From NCBI GenBank assembly GCA_029721435.1, contig CM056583.1, positions 45,475,120 to 45,539,119 of the forward strand: a stretch of 64,000 bases of DNA, in the 5' to 3' direction. Below the pieces are notes generated by a model. It did no database searches. It saw only the letters and a program-made list of their open reading frames with translations, and was not told where the DNA came from. The stretch is from Gymnothorax reevesii (Eukaryota > Chordata > Actinopteri > Anguilliformes > Muraenidae). The position numbers and the translations under genes were made by a program. This document shows positions 1-11,010 of the stretch, in pieces. Numbering within the stretch: position 1 is the stretch's first letter; the number at the start of each line of letters is the position of its first letter.

Positions 1-2190
1 TATATTTATCAGTTCATTTCTCTCTTGGGGGGGGGTCGTGCCAAAAAAGAAAGAAAATACAAACCAGGTTTGATCTTTTTTACCTCACATTTTTGTCAAC
101 ATGAAATCAGGTGGGCCCAGGAATTTTTATTTGTCTTTGAATGATGAGAAAACCTCACAATTACAAAATAGCCTTTTGAGTGACAGCACATGTGTGTGTA
201 TTGCTTCCCTACCCCATATGACGATTTTCACATTCAGCTCCAAAGTCAGATTTGCGTCTGAAAATGGCATCTCTCCATGTTCCTGCATGTTACATCCTGT
301 ACACTGGCCCAGTGAGAAAGAGTTAAACATTTAATAATGAGTCGTGATCCAGCATGTCGTGGTGGGAACCAGTGTTCTCCTCCTCCTCCACAGTTTCTGT
401 GGCACATGCTCTTCACATCCACCGCTTGTTTAGAGTTCTGCATTCAAGCCCATTCAGTGGGCGAGTCTTCTCTGGGTGGGAGGGAGATCTCTAGCTGGCT
501 GGGCCATCTTATCAAGCCTGTTATTTTAGCCCTGCAGCTGTTTGAGATGGGCATGAGTTCTTCAGGGAAGGGCAGGCCACATGGTTGTTCTACCTGTCTC
601 TTAGCAGGGGGACAGAATCCTTTCCTCAAAGCCTCACGCTCATAGAAGAAAACTTCTGAGGACTCTTGTAAAGCAGCCAACGCTCTCCCACACATTCATG
701 AGTTTTTCATCCTTCTCTCCTCCATCATGGCAAATGTATACAACAGATAATTTTGGCTGTCAATACAGCCAAAATGACAATGAAGGGGTATGCGAATGAA
801 ATTTTCTGTCCAGTTTCATCAGTGAAGATTAAAATATTCAACGTATTCTCATTAAGCTGTTAATACAATATCTTACAAAAAGTTATGCCCAATTTTTTTT
901 TATCATAATCCTTCAGATGTCCAGCAAGGAGAGCGATTAGTGCGCCACCAACAGTCAGGGAAACATTGTGGCTTCCATTACAGTTACTGCTTTTTAAAGG
1001 TTAAGGTTTCGGTTCTGGTTTAGGGAAAGGCATCGTGGTTTTTAAAAGACTGTTGTGCCTTGCAGTTGCAAATGTTAAAACTTGCGGTTGGAAATTGAAG
1101 TTGAATACCAGTCTCCAAGTCCACTGCTTCATCGTCCCAAACATCCACCTGGCTTCCTCCCTACACAGCCATTGCGGCTAAATAAGAATGCCTGAGCTCG
1201 TACTCAACCTGAGAGCATCAAATTGATGCTGTCACTCTGGTAGCTGGTGGCTAATTGTCTGGCGTCGCTTAAGGATGAGGTGTGCAAATGATGCTGCAGA
1301 CATCAAATTTGCTTCATCCCTCTCTGCAATTGGTTGCCGCTTTAGTGCATCACCCTTAATTTGCATACTTCAAATTGACGTTCTGGTCGCACACATCGAG
1401 TTGCTCATTCTTGCCTGGGCATCTGCTGCTGCTTATCGCTGGTTTCAGCATGAATACAGGGTTCTAGGTCGCTTTGGACATTTGCCTAACACTGTCTCGC
1501 CTGCACAGCAAAAATCCCACTGTTAATTCAACTCCATTAGAGTTTATATGAGACCAACCCATCCATCTTGGACTCACAGTTTTCACATATATTGTTTGTT
1601 GAAGTTGGAGTGGAACCTGAGTATCCATTAATATACCCAACTGAATGTCAAATATTTTTCACAGTGCACTTCAAGACTTTGCATTATGTGCCTTGTTTAT
1701 GAAACTTTATTAATTGGTTAAGTATGTTATTGGTTGCATACAGTAAAAACGCCCTGCCAATATGTCTTGTATAGGCCGTCTTGTATTGGCCAACCCTGTA
1801 TTGGCCAAGTTCAGCTGGTGCTCAAGCAGTTGTGGACTTAGCATTAGGTACTTAACCAATTAATGAAATCGCGACGGCGACCCTCAGGCCAATACCAAGG
1901 CAATACAGAAACCAGAAGATAATTGTTGAGACAGTTTTTATAGTTGTTACCAGGCCACAGACAAAAATGTATTCAGCACTTCACTATATGCACTGAGCCG
2001 TGAAAGGTATTTACCCCTGACCTGATTTCCTTTATATTTGCACATTTGCCATAATAAATGGTTTTTGATCTTCATACAAAATGTAATATATGACAAGGAA
2101 AACAAGAGGAAACACAAAATACCATATTTAAATTTCAGTCACTGAGAGGAAAAGATTTACCAACACCTCTATCACCCATATAGGATGGTA
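1..2190. other. Non-coding stretch, no gene recognised
   Basis: Short open frames occur on both strands (for example around 337-645 and 1275-1526), but none has a recognisable domain, splice context or coding bias. The stretch is probably upstream or intronic DNA of zbtb7c, whose first coding exon starts with a splice acceptor at 12819-12821. One short hairpin (1706-1867) is listed separately. Confidence 0.5.
1706..1867. repeat. Short inverted repeat, MITE-like hairpin
   Basis: A 19-bp arm at 1706-1724 (core TTAATTGGTTAAGTA) is repeated inverted at 1849-1867 with one mismatch, enclosing about 125 bp. The size and symmetry fit a small non-autonomous element, but no target duplication was recognised and the family is unknown. 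Confidence 0.4.
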
Positions 2191-2199
2191 ATTGCATGC

Positions 2200-2830
2200 C
2201 TAAACTTAATGACTGATTGTGCCACCTTGAACAGAAATAATTGCATAGCTGACAAATGGAGGTCAATCTTCCACATTGCTATGGAGTAATTTTGGTGCTG
2301 CTTTTTTTTGTTTTTTGCAAATTTGTATTAACTCAGCCACCTAATAAGGTTTTTGAGTTATAACTGACTGGTCAAGGTCCTGCCACAGCATCTCAATGGG
2401 TTTCAAGTCAGGACTTTTACATGGTCACTTCAAAATCATGATTTTGTTACTTTTGAGTCAAGCAGAAGTTGTCTTGTTTTTTTGATAGTTGTCTTGCTGC
2501 ATATCCTTTCTGTTTAAGCTTTGGGTCATAGATTAATGACTGGACATTCTCATTCAGGATTTTTTGCTTGAGAGCAGAATTCATGATTCTGTTAATTATG
2601 GAAAGCTGCACAAGTTTTGAAGCAGCAAAGCACCCCTACACGATGACCCAGCCATCACGATGTGTGGCTGTTTGCATGACATTCTTATAGTGGGATGCTT
2701 TGTTATATGTTCACCGGATGTATTAGAATCCATGTGTCACATTTCGGTTTCATTAACTGAATTTAACAAAATTTTTAGTCAAGATAACAGTAAATTAATT
2801 ATAAGGCATTTTTGTTACGGTACCAAAGTT
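2200..2830 (-). mobile_element. Decayed Tc1/mariner relic (minus strand)
   Basis: Read on the minus strand, this stretch follows the plan of a fish Tc1-like transposase gene. The segment around 2370-2480 matches the catalytic-core region, where the plus strand reads like 'catctcaatgggtttcaag' followed by a tract equivalent to the SPDLNPIE block. The segment around 2560-2690 matches the part between the two catalytic aspartates. No open frame of useful length survives and the terminal repeats were not located. The identification rests on remembered family patterns, so the boundaries are approximate. Confidence 0.5.
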
Positions 2831-3034
2831 GTCATGTATTGCTTTAACAGTCATGTCAAAATGGTGTCGAAGATGGTTAAATACAATTTAACATTAAATA
2901 CAATTTCAAAAAAATAAGGAGATCTCTTACTGATGAAGCTGCTATGTTTCTCCTTCATTTCATGATTTTTTTCATGAAGTTATTGTCTAACCAGCTGGTC
3001 TCTGGCAGGAGTAACAACTCTGAAACCAATGGAA

Positions 3035-3161
3035 TCGCTCTATAGAAAGGCGAAAGTACTAGATAAAAAGCCCTTGTCATATCACCATTGTTATACTCTC
3101 TCAAGATACAACCTGTTAAGTTTTGAGAATTTAAAAAAATTTAAAACTGCAGCCAAATGTA
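3035..3161 (+). mobile_element. LINE reverse-transcriptase C-terminal piece, left of the Tc1 insertion
   Basis: One frame ending at the Tc1 junction reads like the late part of a fish non-LTR retrotransposon ORF2 (motif HHCYTLSRYNLLSFENLK). It continues across the Tc1 element into YKILNGLAPPPLQDYV at 4757. The TA at 3160-3161 is the Tc1 target site. The two halves together therefore represent one truncated LINE copy that was interrupted later. Confidence 0.6.
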
Positions 3162-4754
3162 CAAAACCCAAAACCAGTGAAGTTGGCATGTTGTGTAAAT
3201 CGTAAATAAAAACAGAATACAATGATTTGCAAATCCTTTTCAACCTATATTCAATTACATACACTGCAAAGACAAGTTACTTAATGTTCAAACAGGTAAA
3301 CTTGGTAATTTTTTGCAAATATTAGCTCATTTGGAATTTGATGCCTGCAACAAGTTTCAAAAAAGCTAACACAAGTGGCAAAAAAGACTGAGAGAGTTAA
3401 GGAATGCTCATCAAACACTTATTTGGAACATCCCACAAGTGAAAGGGCTAATTTGGAACAGGTGGGTGCCATGATTGGGTATAAAAGCAGCTTCCCTGAA
3501 ATGCTCAGTCATTCACAAACAAGAATGGGGCGAGGGTCACCACTTAGATAACAAATGTGTGAGCTGATTGTCGAACAGTTTAAAAACAACATTCCTCAAC
3601 AAGCTATTGCAAAAAATTTAGGGATTTCATCATCTACGGTTCGTAATATCGTCAAAAGGTTCAGAGAATCTGGAGAAATCACTGCACGTAAGCGACAAGG
3701 CCGAAAATCAACATTGAATGCCCGTGACCTTCGATCCCTCAGGCGGTACTGCATCAAAAACCGACATTTGTGTGTAAAGGACATCACCACATGGGCTCAG
3801 GAACTCCAGAAAACCACTGTCAGTAACTACAGTTTGTCGCAAGCGCAAATTAAAACTCCACAATGCAAACCGAAAGCCATTTATCAACAGCACCCAGAAA
3901 TGCCGCTGGCTTCGCTGGGCCCAAGCTCATCTAAGATGGACTGATGCAAAGTGGAAAAGTGTTCTGTGGTCTGACGAGTCCACATTTCAAATTGTTTTTG
4001 GAAACTGTGGACGACATGTCCTCCGGACCAAAGAGGAAAAGAACCATCCGGACTGTTATAGGCGCTAAGTTCAAAAGCCAGCATCTGTGATGGTATGGGG
4101 GTGTATTAGTGCCCAAGGCATGGGCAACTTACACATATGTGAAGGCACCATTAATGCTGAAAGGTACATACAGGTTTTGGAGCAACATATGTTGCCCTCC
4201 AAGAAACGTCTTTTTCATGGACGCCCCTGCTCATTTCAGCAAGACAATGCCAAGCCACATTCTGCACGTGTTACAACAGCATGGCTCTGTAGTAAAAGAG
4301 TGCGGGTACTAGACTGGCCTGCCTGTAGTCCAGACCTGTCTCCCATTGAAAATGTGTGGCGCATTATGAAGCGTAAAATACGACAACGGAGACCCCGGAC
4401 TGTTAACTTAAGCTGTACATCAAGCAAGAATGGGAAAGAGTTCCACCTGAAAAGCTTCAAAAATTGGTCTCCTCAGTTCCTAAACATTTACTGAGTGTCG
4501 TTAAAAGGAAAGGCGATGTAACACAGTGGTAAAAAGGCCCCTGTGCCAACTTTTTTGCAATGTGTTGCTGCCTTTAAATTCTAAGTTAAGGATTATTTGG
4601 GAAAAAAAAATAAAGTTTCTCAGTTTGAACATTAAACATCTTGTCTTTGCAGTGTATTTAATTGAATATCAGTTGAAAAGGATTTGCAAATCATTGTATT
4701 CTGTTTTTATCTACGATTTACATAACGTGCCAACTTCACTGGTTTTGGGTTTTG
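3162..4754 (+). mobile_element. Tc1-like transposon with ~130-bp terminal inverted repeats
   Basis: The element is 1593 bp and flanked by TA (3160-3161 and 4755-4756). It starts CAAAACCCAAAACCAGTGAA and ends with the inverse. The inverted repeats run about 130 bp (3162-3293 and 4623-4754) with only scattered mismatches. The interior holds one transposase gene in + orientation, broken by stops. It belongs to a lineage related to the CAACCCC-type copies elsewhere in the window, with a similar transposase (DD34E) but different ends. It sits inside the LINE fragment 3035-5745. Confidence 0.93.
3525..4533 (+). pseudogene. Tc1-type DD34E transposase, broken
   Basis: A Tc1 transposase cuts and pastes its own element at TA sites. 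The N-terminal half (from ATG 3525) shows a paired-type helix-turn-helix with IPQQAIAKNLGISSSTVRNI. The catalytic first Asp lies in LWSDEST (about 3970). The second Asp and the Glu lie in QQDNAKPH and SPDLSPIENVW (about 4245-4350), spaced as in DD34E. A stop follows the first few codons (TAG near 3548), a frame change occurs near 3835, and a TGA replaces a Trp near 3940, so it cannot make protein. About 340 codons is the normal family length. Confidence 0.9.
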
Positions 4755-5745
4755 TATAAAATCTTAAATGGGCTAGCTCCGCCTCCACTACAAGACTATG
4801 TAAAGTACAGAATAACCAGTAATTCAATGACTCGGACCACGAGGGCCATAGCCAGGGGTGACTGTGAGGTACCTGTTAGAAGAACCTCCTTTGGTCATAA
4901 TGTTTTCTCTTTCAAGGGTCATGTATTGTGGAACAGTTTACCACCCTCCGTAAGGGAGTGTTCCAGTTTCATAGTGTTTAAAGGTAATCCAAAATTGTGG
5001 CTGAGATCAAATCAGATTTGTGACCATAATGAATAGTGAGGTATTATTTGTTAAGAGCAATAGGGTAGCGTGCAAATAATGACCAAAATGCAGTTATTAC
5101 GTGCAACAGGGCAACGTGCAATATACTGACTAATATGCAGGCACTAATGTGCAATAGGGCAACGTGCAAAATACTGAGCAAAATGCAGGCATTAATGCAC
5201 AATAGGGCAACGTGTAATATATGGATCAAAATGTAATATTGTTAGCACTTTAACTTGTTCTTTTTTTTCATATTTATTCCTCCTTTCATTGGGCCTAGTG
5301 CAATATATCACAATACAATAACATGGCTATGTGCAATATGCTATAGCACTTTAGAATTATGGGCTTAGTGCAATTCATTTTTGCACTTTGTGACAAACTA
5401 GGGCAGTGTAATTTTTCATTGCTTGCCTCTTCTGGTTAGCACTGTTAACCGATGACCGCATTCAGATTTTTATTATTAAAATTTTTGTTTATTATTGGCT
5501 TGTGTATTTTTGTTATGTATTATTGTATTTTGGTATTGTTTTTTGTTATTGTTTTGTAAAATTGTTGTGTATTATCGGTTTGTGTAATTTTGTTATGTAT
5601 CATTGTATTTTTGTATCGTTTTTCAAAACATCAACCCACATAGGGACAACAGATGTAAATTAGCCTTTGGCTATAATCTGGCATATTTACATGTTTATGT
5701 TCATCAATATGTGCTGTCTGTACTTCTTAAATAAATAAATAAGTA
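4755..5745 (+). mobile_element. LINE 3' end: ORF2 C-terminus and 3'UTR
   Basis: From the Tc1 junction the frame reads YKILNGLAPPPLQDYV and later LWNSLPPSVRECSSF, the usual last 90 residues of a fish non-LTR retrotransposon polymerase protein. It ends at a stop near 5036. The following 700 bp is AT-rich 3'UTR with an internal minisatellite (5056-5240), finishing in an AAATAAATAAATAA tail at about 5730-5745. The 5' part of the LINE is missing, as is usual for aborted reverse transcription. Confidence 0.75.
5056..5240 (+). repeat. 48-bp minisatellite within the LINE 3'UTR
   Basis: Four units of 47-48 bp start near 5056, 5103, 5151 and 5199. Each opens with GCAATAGGGCAACGTGCAA or a close variant and contains AAAATGCAGGCATTAAT. 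Array expansion within a LINE 3'UTR is plausible, but the unit may be part of the LINE family itself. Confidence 0.75.
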
Positions 5746-8224
5746 CTTGCGTGTAATGGCGCAAGGATTCTCAGTCAGACGCAACTGTTAAGACTACTTT
5801 GAAAAGGACTATTGAATACTTTGTGGGCAGTTATCAATGAGCAACCGGTTTTACGACTGTATTGTTGCATTTATTCCTGCACACCTTGAGTTCATGTGTG
5901 TACTTGCGTATGGAAAACCAATACATACCCTGGGAATGCAAGGCTCTATCTCAGGCTAGAGTTGTGATATTACGGTGGTTGGGGGCTCATTGGAAACATC
6001 AGAGCCCATAAAATCAAATGTCCTAAGCTAACCAAAGTTATATTTACAGCATTCAAAGCCAATCACAGAGAACAAAATATATGCGTGTAAGGGGAATGAT
6101 CAGGGTCTGAGCTAATTGGAATCGGTGCTACGAAAAAACAGGCATGGAGACTGGTAGATGTAGTTTCAATAACACTGACACATGCGACTAACAATGGCCA
6201 GCACAGATTTACCCTCGAACACAGTTATTATCACAAAATATCAAAGGTAAGAAAAAATTTTTCGCTCAGTGTTGTAGAATGGAAGGTGTATGCCTACTGT
6301 TCTCTGAGTGTGGTGTCGGTTTAAAATACCAAGGCTTACATTGTTGGATTCTGTGGACTTTCCTCTTTCAATTAATTTATCATTTGTATGCCAAGCACAA
6401 ATTTAGTAGAAATGCCAGAGATCAAACTCTGATATAATTTTATCCTATGTTTTGCTACAATGTTATTTACTTGTTTTGTGCTTGAATTGTGTTCGTTTGA
6501 GGTAAAAATGGTCAACATGAGCTTTTTGCCGAGTTTCTTCCCTTTAAGTGGATATGCCGAATGATGATGTTACTATAAGGAAACATGCCTAATTTATGAT
6601 GATTATTGATTGCCCCTGTTACCAGGGGTATTTGGGCTTCAGAGGTTAAAGAAGTTCAATTGATAATTGGGTTTCAGTCTTCTAGACACTCCCAGGCTTG
6701 ATTACTGTCAGCCCTGCTGATTCGAAACATCATTTACGCAAAACCTGCCTGGCAACTTGAAGCAGGGATAAAACAGCATATGATGCCGCAATCTAAAGAA
6801 ATTAAAAGTGCCATGTGATCAAAATAATTTTGCTCATTTCTACATGTCAATATATATATTGATTGATATTTTTTGCATGTTTTGTCAGTGAAATCACTAC
6901 TTTGAGAATAAACAGAAATTTTTTTCTAGTTATTAAGTCAAAATATGCAGCATCACATGTCAGTCAGCAAGAATAAATATTGTCAAATATCAATAATCTA
7001 ACCTTGTAAACCTAAGCAGGCTGCAGTAGCCTAAGCTACGCCACAGACACGCCATATGAGCACTGTAAACCAGTGAAGGATGGTGAAATAAAACTTGGTG
7101 AAGCACTGAACATCCCTTGAAAATAATTATTTTAACATTACATGAACTCCAAAAACACTCAAAATAATCAGATTTGATGAGTTTTCCTCAGTTATTTAAC
7201 ACAAAGAAAACGCGTCATTTTGACAATCCATTTCAATCAGCGTTATTTATTTGCAAATTTTTGTTGTTAATTTTCTCATTCTTTGTTGTAATTATACAAT
7301 CATGAAGTTAAGATTTGAGAGAGCAAGATGAGCTTAAAACAAACACAAAAGTTAATATCGCAGTTTATCTTTATTTGTTCAGTAAATAACATTTTTTCTC
7401 TTAAGTCATTGCAACATTGCATTAGGAAGGAAATTGTGCATTTAACTCGTATAACTGCCAATGGCTTATTTTTTTATCATTGGAAGACATTTCAATCATT
7501 TTCCTTGATGGACAACAGATAGAGGCTTGAGTGCTTGTCTTATCTTAACGAGCAGAAATGGCTACACGTGATGATCATGACTGTTTTCGGAGTTCATGTA
7601 AAGTCAATTAAAAAATTGAAAACAGGTAATTATTACCAATAATTACCAGTGCTTAACCAATTTTCAGTTCAACAAGCACCACTGTTATATAGGCCCCCAC
7701 TTTTCCAAAATGGATAGCACCAAAAATGACTTTATAATCATTTATTATTTCACATGATATTGGCATTGCATTTAGTTTAAAAAACCTGCCACAACCACGG
7801 GCTCATAAAAATACTGTCAACCTATTCCAGCTGCTGAAATTACAGTATGAATTTCATAATCTTCTGACAAATCTGATATTTCAGAGGACTCCAAAAATAA
7901 AGAATTTTCTCTCTCATCCTCACTACTGTTGTCGGAAGTGTTGCACATGATTTGGATCAAAGTCAGAAGTAAAAAATGTGAATATTTATTACAAGCTCGA
8001 GACAAATTTGTGGAATACAGCATGAAAACCCCCTTTCCAGACTCTGGTCACGGTATTGTCCTTCCTGAGATGACATTATATGGATTATGTAATCTTTTAG
8101 CAATTTTCAAGGTGCGTTCCCATGCAAGGTTTTAATTTGCATTTTACACTGTTCATGAATGGAAGCATGAAAAACTAGACAGTCCGGTCAGCCATGACTG
8201 CCTGGGTGTAGCCCTTGAAAGCCC
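5746..8224. other. AT-rich stretch without recognised gene
   Basis: No open frame has recognisable coding content and no family of repeats was identified. A 68-codon minus-strand frame at 7817-8023 has a Ser/Asp/Glu-rich segment (NSSEDERENSLFLESSEISD) resembling acidic N-termini of some transposase proteins, but this is too weak to name. Confidence 0.45.
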
Positions 8225-8855
8225 GCTTCTCCTTTTTTTTGTATTATTCGGCCAATACTGTCGCCCTGGCAACCAAATTCGATAAGTGTCATAAGTGAAG
8301 TATAACAGGTCTATACCAAGTATGAAAGTTATCAGTCAAAAATTGCAGCCTAAACTGCGTCCATAAGGAACTCTCTATGTTTTGCCACTAACTTGCATAT
8401 TATGCGACCGATACTGTCGCCATGGCAACCATAATCGATATGGGCAAGAAGTGACATATAACCCATGTCCAGACCGAATATGAAAGTAATCGGTCAAAAA
8501 TTGCAGCCTGTACTGCGTCCACAAGTGAAATCTGTATGTTTTGCCACTAATTTGCATATTATTTGTTTAATACTGTCGCCATGGCAACCAAAATCAATAG
8601 GTGTCATAAGTGAAGTGAAACACATGTCCATACCAAATATGAAAGTAATTGGTCAAAAATTGCAGCCTGTACTTTGTCCACAATGAAATCTGTATGTTTT
8701 GCCACTAATTTGCATACTATTTGGCTAATACCATCGCTATGGCAACCAAAATCGATAAGTATCATAAGTGAAGTATAACACATGCCCATACCAAATATGA
8801 CAGAAATCTGTCAAAAAATACAGCCTGTACAGCATCCACAAGAAAGTGTTTAAAG
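8225..8855 (+). repeat. Tandem array, ~159-bp unit, four copies
   Basis: The landmarks TTTGCCACTAA(T/C)TTGCAT and TGTCGCCATGGCAACC recur at 158-159 bp intervals (for example 8382, 8541, 8699). Copies diverge by roughly 10-20 percent. The array ends near 8855 and is followed by a GGCGACGGCGACGGAGACGA tract. No coding function is evident. Confidence 0.85.
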
Positions 8856-9006
8856 ACATGGTGGCGACGGCGACGGAGACGACACGCGTGAATCCATAAT
8901 AGCCACCCGACTTTGTCCGGGGGCTACAACTAGTGTCAGATTCAAATTCACATGGTAAAAGTACTGCAGAAGGCTTTAAAAGCAAATTTTATTTTTAATT
9001 TAAGGC

Positions 9007-9130
9007 GTCATGGGACCTTTAAAGAATTGATGACACACTATGCTGTTGACATCAAACCATCTGAAAAGGGTTACAAAAGCTTTTCTATGGCTCTTGCACT
9101 CCAGTGAACCATGGTGAGTACCATTATATA
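9007..9130 (+). mobile_element. Old Tc1 remnant: N-terminal (HTH) part
   Basis: One frame reads KGYKSFSMALALQ then a stop then TMVSTI, closely following the KGYKAISKALGLQRTTV-type helix-turn-helix of a different Tc1 family. It is cut at TA (9129-9130) by the CAACCCC-type Tc1 copy. The C-terminal part of the same family lies on the far side at 10740-11010, so the later element probably inserted inside it. An inverted near-copy of this fragment lies at 40972-41088. Confidence 0.6.
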
Positions 9131-10641
9131 CAACCCCAATTCCAAAATAGTTGGGAAGAAGTGTAAATTGTGAATAAAATCAAAATGCAATGACTTTCAG
9201 ATCACATGAGCCAACATTTTATTTACAATAGAACACAGATAACATTTCAAATGTTGAAACTGAGACATTTTACATTTTTAGGTCTCAAAAATGTTGGGAC
9301 ACAGGCAAAAAAGGGCTGGAAAAGCAATTAATATAGAAGAGAATTAGCTGAAAGAACATTTAGCAAGTAATTAACTTCACTGGCATCAGGAGTCTCTCAG
9401 AAGTAAAAATGGCCAGAGGCTCTCCAACCTGAGAAGGCTTGTGTAAAAAAAATTGTGGAATACTGTTCCTCAAAGTCAAATGGAAAATAATTTGAAGGTC
9501 TCATCATTGATAATGTATAATATCATCAAAAGATTCAGAGAAACTGGAAAAATCCTTGTGCATAAGGGACAAGGCCAAAGACCTTTACTGGATGCCCGTG
9601 ATCTTCGGGCCCTCAGACGCCACTGCATCACTCACCGGCATGATTCTGTCATTGACATTACTAAATGGGCCCAGGAATACTTCAAGACACTGCTGTCAGT
9701 ATACACAGTCCACCATGCCGTCCACAGATGCCAACTTAAACTCTATCACGCAAAAGGAAGCCATTGTTCTGAATGATCCAGAAGCGCCGGCATGTTCTGT
9801 GGGCCAAGGCTCATTTAAAATGGACTGTAGCAAAGTGGCAAAGTGTCCTGTGGTCAGACGAGTCCAAATTTGACATTCTTGTTGGAAATCATGGGCGTCG
9901 TGTCCTCCGGGCTAAAGAGGAGAAAGACCACCCCTCCTGTTATCAGCGTTCAGTTCAAAAGCCAGCATCTCTGATGGTATGGGGATGCATTAGTGCATAT
10001 GGTGTGGGACACTTGCATGTTTTAAAAAGCACCATGAATGCTGAAAGGTATATAAAGGTTTTAGAGCAACATATGCTCCCCTCCAGATGACATCTATTCC
10101 AGGGAAGGCCTTGTGTATTTCAGCCGGACAATGCAATACCACATACTGCAGCTATTACCACAGCATGGCTTCATAGTAGAAGAGTCAATGTGCTGAACTG
10201 GCCTGCCTGCAGTTCTGATCTTTCACTGATTGAGAGCATTTGGCGCATAGTTAATCAAAAAGTCTGTCAAAGGAGACCCAAAACTCTAATACAGGCTTCC
10301 AGCTGCTGGAAACAAGAGTGGGATCAAATTTCAATGGCTAAACTAAAGAAAATTGTCTCCTGAATGCCCAGATGCTTCCACTCTGTGTTGAAAAGAAGAG
10401 GGGATGCTACACCATGGTAAACAGGCCCCTGTCCCAGCTTTTTTGAGACCTGTAGCAGGCATCAAATTTGAAATGAGCTCATTTGGTGGATAAAATTGTA
10501 AAATTTCTCAGTTTCAACATTTGCTAAGTTATCTCTGTTCTATTGTGAATAAAATACTGGCTGGTGTGATTTGAAAGTCATTGAGTTTCACATTCTATTC
10601 ACAATTTACACTTTGTCCCAACTATTATGGAATTGGGGTTG
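9131..10641 (+). mobile_element. Tc1-like transposon, CAACCCC-end family, copy 1
   Basis: The element is 1511 bp with TA on both sides (9129-9130, 10642-10643). The ends are inverted: CAACCCCAATTCCAAAATAG on the left and the complementary form on the right. Inverted repeats extend to about 9260 and from about 10500. This is one of six copies in the window (others near 17041, 36747, 38959, 41089 and 47098). Confidence 0.93.
9409..10418 (+). pseudogene. Tc1-type transposase, broken (copy 1)
   Basis: The frame opens at ATG 9409 (MARGSPT-like start) and holds the helix-turn-helix, then [19 protein letters not shown] around the first catalytic Asp (about 9855). The QxDNA..H and WPAC.SDLS..E.IW blocks follow around 10125-10235. 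Stops and frame changes break it into at least four pieces (a TGA near 9431, breaks near 9720-9780 and 10088). Pro of the conserved SPDLSPIE block and other core residues have changed. Non-functional. Confidence 0.88.
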
Positions 10642-10654
10642 TACAAATGAAGAA

Positions 10655-10735
10655 GACTTAGTCCGCTGGGATAGACTGTAGCTCCCCTGCGACCGTAATG
10701 AAGAAGAAGCGGTATAGATAATGGATGGACAATGA
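10655..10735 (+). mobile_element. SINE/LINE 3'-tail fragment
   Basis: The stretch with GCTGGGATAGACTGTAGCTC, then CCTGCGACC and AAGCGGTATAGATAATGGAT, matches the common 3' tail shared by several fish SINEs and their partner LINEs. It stands alone here, without a recognisable SINE head. Confidence 0.5.
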
Positions 10736-10739
10736 ATCC

Positions 10740-11010
10740 TGAAGGAGAATGCCATCCCTTCACCTAAAGCGGAACCGCAGTTGGGTTATGCAGCAAAACA
10801 ATGACCCGAAGCACACAAGCAAATCAACCTCTGAGAAGCTCAAAATAAACAAAATTAAGCTTTTGGAGTGGCCTGACTTGAATCCTATTAAGATGCTGTG
10901 GCATGACATCGCACAGGCAGTTTGTGCTTATAAACCCTCCAATGTGGCTGAGTAAGAGCAATTCTGCTGAGAAGAGTGGGCTGAAATTCCTCCAGGGCGA
11001 TGTAAATGAC
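10740..11010 (+). pseudogene. Old Tc1 transposase C-terminal fragment
   Basis: The frame 10749-10955 reads WVMQQNNDPKHTSKSTSEKL, then LLEWPDLNPIKMLWHDI and AYKPSNVAE. This is the Tc1 C-terminal catalytic part. The second catalytic Asp of QQDNDPKH is Asn, the SQSP of the SPDLNPIE block is lost and the Glu is Lys, so both key residues are gone. It probably belongs to the same old copy as 9007-9130. Confidence 0.75.

Noticed and set aside
8465..8686. 73-codon frame containing a repeated FATNLHIICLIL-like segment
   Set aside because: It is simply the translation of the 159-bp tandem array.
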